A stretch of 64,000 bases of DNA, from NCBI GenBank assembly GCA_963669155.1, contig OZ022588.1, positions 12,500,131 through 12,564,130 of the forward strand. The letters run 5' to 3'. Below the pieces are notes generated by a model that had not been told where the DNA came from, ran no database searches, and saw only the letters and a list, made by a program, of their open reading frames with translations. Shown here one piece after another: positions 60,801-64,000 of this stretch (its first letter is position 1; every line of letters starts with the position of its first letter). Origin of the DNA: Arbacia lixula. Taxonomy: Eukaryota; Echinodermata; Echinoidea; Arbacioida; Arbaciidae. A program made the position numbers and the translations under genes.

Positions 60801-63538
60801 TTTTTTTTTTAATACGTTCCTTTAGCAATTAAAAGAGGTAATATTAATGAGTACTCAGCGTTTCCTAACGGCGTGCCCTCTCTGTAACGCTCAGGTTTTC
60901 TCCCTCTCTCCATCTTGATTTTATGTAGTTGGTTGCAGTGAACCTTGAATCTAATCAATTACTCTTACTCATAAAGTATTTGAACTTTGTAATAACACTC
61001 AGTTAACATGCACATCTCCCCCCCTGTTTTGTGTCCATGGTAAATTTATTCTAAAGAATACAATTGTTCCCATCAGCTTTATAATGATAGTAACTGTCAG
61101 TTGATTGCAACATTCATAGAAAGAGCCAATGAGCATCGAGTGTTATGCATGCGTTGTCATGGTACATGTGAGTTGCAATGACTGAAGAGTTTATATATAC
61201 AACAGGGCCCACCATGTTAAGATGGCTCTATGGAAATTGCTCTGGCGTCAATACCTGTGCAATCAATTTTTTACACGTCATGTAGACCAATCCCTAATTC
61301 CAACACAAGACCTTGCTTTATACCTATATATGTCTGTGACAAAATAAAGCCTTAACTCAGGCCTGATTAAACCATGTAAACCTAAAGTAGTCCTTAAACT
61401 ATGTGTCTGCAGAAACCCAGACATAAATCATATCAAGCTAATTATAGTCCTCATACACTCTATATCTGATGAATAAACCTAGACTTAGATGTGTACCTTA
61501 CCATATTCCACTTCATGTCTTGGACAAAATGATCCTTGAGCCTGAAAACTTACAACTGTCTGACTGTAGCCCTTATACTATGTCTGTGATGAAATAAAGC
61601 CTATTGTGAATTCACCAAATTGGATGTGATGACTGGGCATGGTGGGTGAAATTTCATACAATAAGTTTTGATGTCACAGATATTTTGCACAATTATACCA
61701 CATATTTCCAGTTTTTGTGAGATGTGAATGTTTTGTGTGTTGTTTATTGTTTGTTTGATGGGGAGGGCAGTTGAATAAGTGACAATATAAATATTTCATA
61801 ATTCATTTTTTTAATGCCAGTATGAGTTGGCAACATCTCATGACATTTCATTGTGTCTGTACACTCCATGCACAGCCTAGTAACTAGGCTACACTTTTAA
61901 AAGATGTGGGCCCTGTTACATAAAACTTACCAGTCATGGTAACAAAGCCATCAATGATAAATTCCATGGTAACATGTACCTCGCAGCAGCTAGTCAAATT
62001 CAAGATTTCCATAGAAGTTGTCATTGATAGCAAAGTTACCATCAATGGCAAGTTTTATGCAACAGGGCTATGCTGGTAAACAGAAAGTGCTTTTGTTTAT
62101 AACACATCGTCACATTACTTATGTCTAGTAGTCTATCCCCTAATCAGTCAGTGAACATTTTCATAGTTGCATTGTCCCCAACACTACTGTATAAACCACT
62201 TAGAGTAGAACATACAATATTTAGCACGTCATATTTTCTTTTCTTTAATTCACACACTGTAACCATTTGATGACACATATTTTCATTCATTCCTTGCAGT
62301 GAAGCATGCACAGAAAGCCAGGGCCCCGTCTAATAACTGGCTACGATCAATCTCCTCAAATTGATAAAAAAAATTACGATCAATTCTGTATTGGTCTCAT
62401 AAAATATTTGAGGTTATGATTAGTCTAATAACTGGCTAAGAGCAATCAAATCTCCTCAAATTGATTACAAAATTACGATTAATTCTGCATTGGTCTCGTA
62501 AAATATTTGAGGTTATGATTAGTCTAATAACTGGCTACGAGCAATCAAATTTCGTCAAATTGATTACTAAATTACAATCAATTCTGCATTGGTCTCGTAA
62601 AATATTTGAGGTTATGATCAGTCTAATAACTGGCTACGAGCAATCAAATCTCTTCAAATTGATTACAAAATTACGATCAATTCTGCATTGGTCTCGTAAA
62701 ATATTTGAGGTTATGATTAGTCTAATAACTGGCCACGATCAGTCATATCTCCTCAAATTGATCAAAAAATGTGATAAATTTTAAATTGGTCTTGTTAAAT
62801 ATTCAAGATTATGATCAATTGCAAAACGGTTTTGGCTATAGTTCACCCATCCTTTGTTTTATGACAAGACCCTGACCATTTGCTTTCAAGAATTAACACA
62901 TGCTCAGACATTCACCGTGTGGAATCCTGTTTTCATTGAATATTTGTGTTTTTTTGCAACATGATTTCTCCTCAATGTGAAATGCAAGTTCATTTCTAAT
63001 TCGTTTTTTTTTGCCTACAGATGTTTTCTCTTGAAGTTGTGTCCTATTTCACTGAATGATTGGATTTGTCTTTTAAACGTTTATGTAGCAACTTAAAATC
63101 AATCACTTCTTCCATATGAATATAAAATTGCATTTGAAAACAGGTTTTATTTCAAGAAATGAATGAGAATATGCATTTAATGATAAAAAAACTGAACTTA
63201 ATGTTCGACTTTCCCTTTCCTTAAAAAATAGCATTTTATATGTACAGATCATACCCTACTGATACGTGAATATTTTTTGTTATTGATACAAGTTTAGTTC
63301 ACATTGATAAAATAAAGAATACTTCTGTATACAGTAGCACTCTTAGACATATGTGCATGTAACTTGGTATTGGTGCTTGTAAATGACAAAGATCAACTTT
63401 TTTTCTGGAAAGTTTTCTTCTGTAATTGACAATGTTGAGAGCAGAATGGATTTAATTTCCTTCCTTCTTTGTATTCCAATGACAAGGTGTGTGAAGCCAT
63501 GTGCAAGCAGCTGCATATTCGTGTGAATGGAGAAAACG
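34714..63538 (+). CDS. AXDND1: AXDND1, axonemal dynein light chain domain-containing protein (gene overview, 18 coding exons, 3' end outside window)
   Basis: Eighteen exons join in consistent phase to 1,885 coding nt (628 codons): 34714-34852, 35580-35773, 36702-36802, 37719-37836, 38848-38933, 40155-40211, 41248-41356, 42078-42152, 42649-42743, 43513-43605, 44539-44605, 45876-45913, 46949-47069, 47703-47831, 49165-49304, 55813-55900, 57080-57262 and 63487-63538. The protein has a Pro-rich N-terminus, the block VTGAGRDISFLYD, a VPSEYHVVKAKGVQHLEFED block, and a helical part (ECIERGELLASVRELYNKLL, then a heptad-like region) matching the dynein light chain (p28/DNALI1) domain. Long helical segments follow. 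The order and motifs fit AXDND1 (vertebrate protein about 1,000 residues). The family is linked to cilia, flagella and sperm; its molecular role is poorly defined. Exons are GC-richer than introns. Confidence 0.85.
35243..35425. repeat. Fold-back MITE family E, copy 1
   Basis: Arms of about 72 bp are almost perfect inverse copies: gtgtttcaccaagctgttcg at the left, cgaacagcttggtgaaacac at the right, with a loop near 35316-35352. It lies in AXDND1 intron 1. A worn copy is at 50128-50445. Confidence 0.92.
35580..35773 (+). CDS. AXDND1: AXDND1 coding exon 2
   Basis: Acceptor ttgtgacag, donor cagaag|gtaggc, 194 nt. Two bases complete a Gly codon with exon 1, then 64 codons including SEMYVDRSKPLPTSLQSDFI and PEDILNALTQLPKP. 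The phase agrees with both neighbours. Confidence 0.85.
36702..36802 (+). CDS. AXDND1: AXDND1 coding exon 3
   Basis: Acceptor ttactttacag, donor gggag|gtaagg, 101 nt. Encodes VKSGPPANVWNFPSRRRKF then QHLTDQPVSVTGAG, ending with two bases of an Arg codon completed by exon 4. Confidence 0.87.
37345..37716. repeat. CT-rich tract of about 370 bp abutting the exon 4 acceptor
   Basis: Nearly pure CT and CTTT/CTAT repeats run directly into tttctgcag. It would act as a very long polypyrimidine tract. Long frames in it are artefacts. Confidence 0.95.
37719..37836 (+). CDS. AXDND1: AXDND1 coding exon 4
   Basis: Acceptor tttctgcag lies at the end of a CT-rich tract of about 370 bp; donor aacaag|gtgaaa. 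The 118 nt encode RDISFLYDVALNGSKDPAPL and a basic end, in phase with exons 3 and 5. Confidence 0.88.
38293..38796. repeat. Inverted-end element of about 500 bp
   Basis: The left end ttaaccctacatagcccggg and the right end cccgggctatatatggttaa are inverted. C/G runs follow or precede each end. The TTAA at both edges suggests TTAA-specific insertion. It lies in AXDND1 intron 4. Confidence 0.75.
38848..38933 (+). CDS. AXDND1: AXDND1 coding exon 5
   Basis: Acceptor gctcttcag, donor gatga|gtgagt, 86 nt. Encodes PMTVPDTLVPSEYHVVKAKG then VQHLEFED, one of the best-conserved blocks of the family by memory. Confidence 0.9.
38997..39360. mobile_element. 364-bp TTAA-flanked palindromic MITE, copy 1
   Basis: Each half is the inverse of the other almost end to end, around the central word gttcggcccgaac. 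The left end agggagtatactgtactgg is preceded by TTAA; the right end ccagtacagtatatgccct is followed by TTGA, a one-base change from TTAA. It has no coding capacity. TTAA target sites are typical of piggyBac-type elements. Intron 5 of AXDND1. Confidence 0.9.
40155..40211 (+). CDS. AXDND1: AXDND1 coding exon 6
   Basis: Acceptor cacttcaacag, donor tccct|gtaagt, 57 nt. Encodes EKFSTQLKNEDEAPVAFPS plus two bases. Confidence 0.85.
40709..41246. repeat. Pyrimidine-rich tract of about 540 bp abutting the exon 7 acceptor
   Basis: Irregular CCCT/CTCC/TTCC sequence with very few purines continues to acctgccag. Frames in it are Ser/Pro/Leu artefacts. Confidence 0.93.
41248..41356 (+). CDS. AXDND1: AXDND1 coding exon 7
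   Basis: Acceptor acctgccag at the end of a pyrimidine-rich tract of about 540 bp; donor acacag|gtcaga. The 109 nt encode KPTSRYEVLQLKESLQIMLD, then an acidic linker. Confidence 0.88.
42078..42152 (+). CDS. AXDND1: AXDND1 coding exon 8
   Basis: Acceptor ccggcaacag, donor agacag|gttggt, 75 nt, phase 0 at both ends. Encodes MHNLLELVKKEQNIYNIIFH then ELIRQ, a helical segment that opens the dynein light chain-like domain. Confidence 0.88.
42282..42468. repeat. (CTA)n microsatellite
   Basis: About 185 bp of CTA triplets with CTC, CTG and CTT variants in AXDND1 intron 8. Three stop-free frames arise (poly-Thr, poly-Leu, poly-Tyr); none is a gene. Confidence 0.95.
42649..42743 (+). CDS. AXDND1: AXDND1 coding exon 9 (dynein light chain domain)
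   Basis: Acceptor gtgtattacag, donor aaaaag|gtagcg. Encodes VSVECIERGELLASVRELYN then KLLDKVPRQIK. The C-x-E-R-G-x-LL-x-x-VR pattern is that of the axonemal dynein light chain (p28/DNALI1) family. Confidence 0.92.
43513..43605 (+). CDS. AXDND1: AXDND1 coding exon 10
   Basis: Acceptor cttatgctcag, donor accaa|gtgagt, 93 nt. Encodes SLHQEVMAQRALDRRLTEEL then FKFKSTISDLT, likely coiled coil, continuing the light chain domain. Confidence 0.9.
43749..43919 (+). mobile_element. tRNA-Asp-derived SINE
   Basis: The first 72 bases fold by comparison onto tRNA-Asp: tcctcgatggtctagtggta (A box tggtctagtgg), an anticodon-loop segment cctgtcaag with GTC, and a B box region ggtcatgggtcaatcccc, followed by a 3' arm ending cccgag. 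The acceptor-stem pairing is imperfect and the sequence continues for about 100 bp into a tRNA-unrelated, A/T-rich tail, so it is a retroposed SINE, not a tRNA gene. AXDND1 intron 10. Confidence 0.75.
43921..44100 (+). repeat. Repeat family F, copy 1
   Basis: Begins cctgctgctcatgtgtagat; shares ttctcaggctgtgtgaaccc, ttgccgtggaactgcagtaa and ccaaagggatgtggcttaat with stretches at 46372 and (reversed) 48420. It follows the SINE directly. Confidence 0.75.
44539..44605 (+). CDS. AXDND1: AXDND1 coding exon 11
   Basis: A T-run and acceptor (ttttttacag) precede; donor gaacag|gtgtga. The 67 nt encode NELSDVREHDKVVTGQAQQA then QEQ. Confidence 0.87.
45032..45124. repeat. Repeat family D, copy 2 (reverse orientation)
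   Basis: The sequence gggagcgcccgacactagtc, ccactagacaatgtcagacc and gttttagaac is the inverse of the copy at 19283. Confidence 0.75.
45182..45788. repeat. MITE family G, copy 1
   Basis: The ends caattctccctatcgcat and atgccatagggagaatt are inverted. Inside are gccgatatcaagc and, near the other end, cccaagaattaaaggtaaaa. Intron 11 of AXDND1; it ends 87 bp before exon 12. Confidence 0.85.
45876..45913 (+). CDS. AXDND1: AXDND1 coding exon 12 (38 nt)
   Basis: A very short exon: acceptor cttcctttctag, donor gcaag|gtaaga. Encodes LAAALAESEKSA plus two bases that form Ser with exon 13. Phases on both sides and heptad-like continuation support it despite the size. Confidence 0.8.
46372..46565 (+). 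repeat. Repeat family F, copy 2
   Basis: Same order as 43921: gttgctcatggttagatttt, ggctttgtgaaccctg, ttgccatggcattgcattaa, ccaaagggatgta. Confidence 0.75.
46590..46745 (+). repeat. Repeat family H, copy 1
   Basis: The words tactctgacaaaaggaagca, actaacaaaagagacttttc, ggcatcagtgcaacacc and atatctcgcaacaagatg recur at 63866-64000. The reverse of the opening (acttgcttccttttgtcaga) closes the repeat near 46830, so this copy has inverted ends. Confidence 0.8.
46949..47069 (+). CDS. AXDND1: AXDND1 coding exon 13
   Basis: Acceptor aactgccttcag, donor ctcaag|gtatga, 121 nt. Encodes SLLGEYHELYELQRRRLENQ then a segment with ERDLWSNAAYSLALK. Confidence 0.9.
47497..47673. repeat. Interspersed repeat family A, copy 4
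   Basis: Shows gagagcatcttgcat, gacgtcacaacat, taactttcttatc, gacggattttcatcagacct, atatgtttcttccatg and gggtggactagctaacccttta. It ends 30 bp before the AXDND1 exon 14 acceptor. Confidence 0.8.
47703..47831 (+). CDS. AXDND1: AXDND1 coding exon 14
   Basis: Acceptor ctgtctttag, donor cttcag|gtaacc, 129 nt, phase 0 both ends. Encodes VTEANSLLTARRLHICEKAW then SKLANHFTIVLSDRDTVQLS. Confidence 0.9.
47970..48343. repeat. MITE family G, copy 2
   Basis: The ends caattctccctatcgcatat and gtgcgatggggagaattg are inverted; the interior cccaagaattaaaggtgaaa and gccacacgttcagattcgga is shared with the copy at 51617. Confidence 0.87.
48420..48610 (-). repeat. Repeat family F, copy 3 (reverse)
   Basis: Reads as the reverse complement of 43921/46372: ttaagccacttccctttggt, ttactgcagttccatgacaa, and gtgagcatcgggtt at the end. 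It lies just left of the exon 15-derived tandem array. Confidence 0.7.
48655..49160 (+). repeat. Tandem array of the AXDND1 intron 14/exon 15 boundary
   Basis: Four units precede the real exon. The tcag acceptors stand at 48721, 48829, 48942 and 49052, and the real one at 49161 (spacing 108, 113, 110 and 109 bp). Each unit has intron sequence (tgcaccattgtgac … aactattttga), the acceptor, and the first 36-39 bases of exon 15 (ggtgttggtagagcgcc … ctgatgattgag), then diverts into tggtgattga, which brings a stop. Units 1 and 4 have gtgagcgtc in place of gtagagcgcc, a one-base deletion. Confidence 0.95.
49165..49304 (+). CDS. AXDND1: AXDND1 coding exon 15
   Basis: Acceptor tattatgatcag, donor gttgt|gtaagt, 140 nt. 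Encodes VLVERHRLLMIEFNKQLVVE then a basic helical part and KWTDLFFGSVV. It is preceded by four truncated copies of its own first 40 bases (48655-49160), each with an acceptor; only this copy has the full exon and a donor in frame. Confidence 0.9.
50128..50445. repeat. Fold-back MITE family E, copy 2 (worn)
   Basis: Diverged from 35243-35425. It keeps cttgtgctaaattaattcag, cagattctcaatg, cagcacaagaagttgtcatc and cagcttggtgaaacacc, but with a longer interior (an insertion) and poor arms. A C-run closes it. Confidence 0.7.
51617..52016. repeat. MITE family G, copy 3 with telomere-like insert
   Basis: The ends caattctccctatcgcatat and atatgcgatagggagaatt are near-perfect inverse copies. The orientation is opposite to copies 1 and 2 by the position of cctttaattcttgggatatg. 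An aaccctaa-type array lies inside at 51776-51851. Confidence 0.88.
51776..51851. repeat. Degenerate telomere-like array (aaccctaa-type)
   Basis: About a dozen imperfect hexamer to heptamer units such as aaccctaaacctaaccctg. It resembles the metazoan telomere repeat (CCCTAA on this strand) but with many changes. It sits inside a MITE copy. Confidence 0.75.
52396..52532. repeat. Repeat family D, copy 3
   Basis: It starts actggttctaaacacaacca and ends tttagaaccagtt; the interior is accggtccgatattgtctag. Preceded by gttgtcaagac. Confidence 0.85.
52910..54170 (+). repeat. Composite minisatellite of splice-acceptor-like units
   Basis: About 23 units share the core ccccttcacagcacagcgtt and cacgttca. 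Unit length alternates, mainly about 46 bp (with caatctttgttttcttcata) and about 62 bp (with catccccgttcctttatgtg). Several 53-bp units have caatctaatttg instead. All three forward frames are open over long stretches because of the composition, with no sign of a real gene. It is in the 6.5 kb intron 15 of AXDND1. Confidence 0.95.
55813..55900 (+). CDS. AXDND1: AXDND1 coding exon 16
   Basis: Acceptor tttgttccttcag, donor gaagag|gtgagc, 88 nt. Encodes ASDKINTILQAPTKEMIQAL then YEDIRLWEE. The intron before it is 6.5 kb and repeat-rich. Confidence 0.88.
56141..56504. mobile_element. 364-bp TTAA-flanked palindromic MITE, copy 2
   Basis: Same length as copy 1 at 38997 and the same structure. Ends agggcatatactgtactggg and cccagtacagtatatgccct are inverse copies, each flanked by a perfect TTAA (56137-56140 and 56505-56508). 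Central word gttcggcccgaac. Intron 16 of AXDND1. This copy has both target duplications intact. Confidence 0.93.
57080..57262 (+). CDS. AXDND1: AXDND1 coding exon 17
   Basis: Acceptor ctcgatctcag, donor aaccag|gtgagt, 183 nt, phase 0 both ends. Encodes NLNKEVEKFGGDILLGHEES, later QWTETAIQIFSRHMPVDGQD and KLIEMNQ. Confidence 0.9.
57440..57850. repeat. (CTAT)n microsatellite
   Basis: Irregular at the left, then about 18 perfect CTAT units at 57738-57807 and a few more after. Frames rich in Ile, Tyr, Leu and Ser are artefacts. Confidence 0.95.
57961..58682. mobile_element. Long fold-back element, about 720 bp
   Basis: Left end gtactgactgttgtataagc, right end gcttataccacagtcagtac. The arms run inward over most of the element: gatggctttgatagccatcc mirrored by ggatggctatcaaagccatt; ccgccattgtttctttgatc mirrored by gatcaaagaaacaatggcgg; the tip is near 58280. 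No coding frame. AXDND1 intron 17. Confidence 0.9.
59000..61900. other. AXDND1 intron 17, no clear element
   Basis: AT-rich intronic DNA. One candidate micro-exon is at 60826-60837 (see separate entry). The - strand frame at 59608-60009 (133 codons, with a hydrophobic segment) has no recognisable domain and I do not call it a gene. Confidence 0.5.
60826..60837 (+). CDS. AXDND1: Candidate 12-nt AXDND1 micro-exon
   Basis: A strong pyrimidine tract and acceptor (tttttttttaatacgttcctttag) precede caattaaaagag, followed by gtaata. It would insert QLKE, phase 0 on both sides, exactly the phase needed between exons 17 and 18. Twelve bases carry little information, so this may be chance. Confidence 0.25.
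61909..62068. repeat. Inverted-end MITE, about 160 bp
   Basis: Ends gccctgttacataaaactta and gcaagttttatgcaacaggg are inverted; inner words ccatggtaac and gttaccatcaatg also mirror. Confidence 0.8.
62325..62830. repeat. 99-bp tandem repeat, about 4.5 units
   Basis: Units contain agtctaataactggctacga, gcaatcaaatctcctcaaat, and attctgcattggtctcgtaa. The period is 99 bp (for example 62422 and 62521). Being a multiple of three it gives an open repeating frame, but it is intronic and begins and ends mid-unit. Confidence 0.9.
63487..63538 (+). CDS. AXDND1: AXDND1 coding exon 18 (last in window)
   Basis: Acceptor ccaatgacaag, donor aaaacg|gtgagt, 52 nt. Encodes VCEAMCKQLHIRVNGEN plus one base. The gene continues past the right edge. 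Confidence 0.78.
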
Positions 63539-63865
63539 GTGAGTGTGTAATTTAGGTACTAGGTGTTGATAAACTTCGGGTTATCATCACAGGTGTCATT
63601 AAAGATAGGCTGGTCCTTTTTCAAAAGTCATGAAACTTGGCAGGAATCAGCAGTTTACCCTAATGATATCATGTATGAAATGTCATAATCATGGCTTTAT
63701 GAACCAGCTGAGAAAAAGTGTAAAACCCTTCTTGATCAAGTTTGAAGTGCAACGATCACAGTCTATATATTCATGTACAGTGTTGTATCGCATTGCACAC
63801 ACAGCTGGCATTACCGGGGACATTCGCTGACCTCTGCTTGGACCGTTTGGAGCAGTCTCGGCCTA

Positions 63866-64000
63866 TGTACTGCCCTACTCTGACAAAAGGAAGCAACTAA
63901 CAAAAGAGACTTTTCTGTCTGTCTCTTGTCTGTCTCTTACATTGGCATCAGTGCAACACCGCATCATGTTAAATTTAATATCTCGCAGCAAAATGTATTT
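63866..64000 (+). repeat. Repeat family H, copy 2 (cut by window edge)
   Basis: ccctactctgacaaaaggaa, gcaactaacaaaagagactt, ggcatcagtgcaacaccgca and atatctcgcagcaaaatg match the copy at 46590. Confidence 0.85.

Noticed and set aside
62461..62784. 107-codon repetitive frame
   Set aside because: Translation of the 99-bp tandem repeat in an intron.

Overview
This is a 64 kb window of metazoan nuclear DNA. Its genes have small exons split by GT-AG introns, and the intergenic and intronic DNA is AT-rich and dense in microsatellites, minisatellites and fold-back (MITE-like) elements. The gene content (a ciliary axonemal dynein-light-chain-domain protein and a betaglycan-type TGF-beta co-receptor) and the many short acatgta-type motifs fit a marine deuterostome invertebrate. 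A sea urchin or other echinoderm is my guess; the sequence alone does not prove it.

Layout. (1) 1-7.7 kb, + strand: two candidate small exons and a proline-rich in-frame minisatellite (69-bp then 48-bp units) lead into a 5.4 kb intronless, AT-rich open reading frame. That frame encodes a very large protein with an N-terminal Cys-rich region, a DUF6589-like core, a FEN1/XPG-like PIN nuclease module, a nine-cysteine CXC zinc cluster and an acidic Asp tail. AATAAA signals follow. It resembles the large mobile-element-like proteins of marine invertebrates. (2) 7.7-34.6 kb: mostly repeats, with the first two coding exons of a betaglycan (TGFBR3)-like gene on the - strand (signal peptide exon at 24.54-24.59 kb, orphan-domain exon at 19.47-19.79 kb). 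Its later exons were not located and may lie left of the window, which would put the region (1) gene inside or beyond it. (3) 34.7-63.5 kb, + strand: 18 coding exons of AXDND1, with every splice phase consistent, running off the right edge (628 codons visible). Its introns carry most of the interesting repeat biology.

Notable structures: two 364-bp fold-back elements flanked by TTAA in introns of the same gene; a ~109-bp tandem array that repeats the intron/exon boundary of AXDND1 exon 15; a minisatellite of about 23 splice-acceptor-like units; two giant pyrimidine tracts abutting AXDND1 acceptors; a tRNA-Asp-derived SINE; a Tc1-like deletion derivative with a transposase DNA-binding remnant; and a MITE family with one copy carrying telomere-like repeats. 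No CRISPR, operon or bacterial feature is present. All exon calls are conceptual, made by reading splice sites and frames, without transcript evidence.
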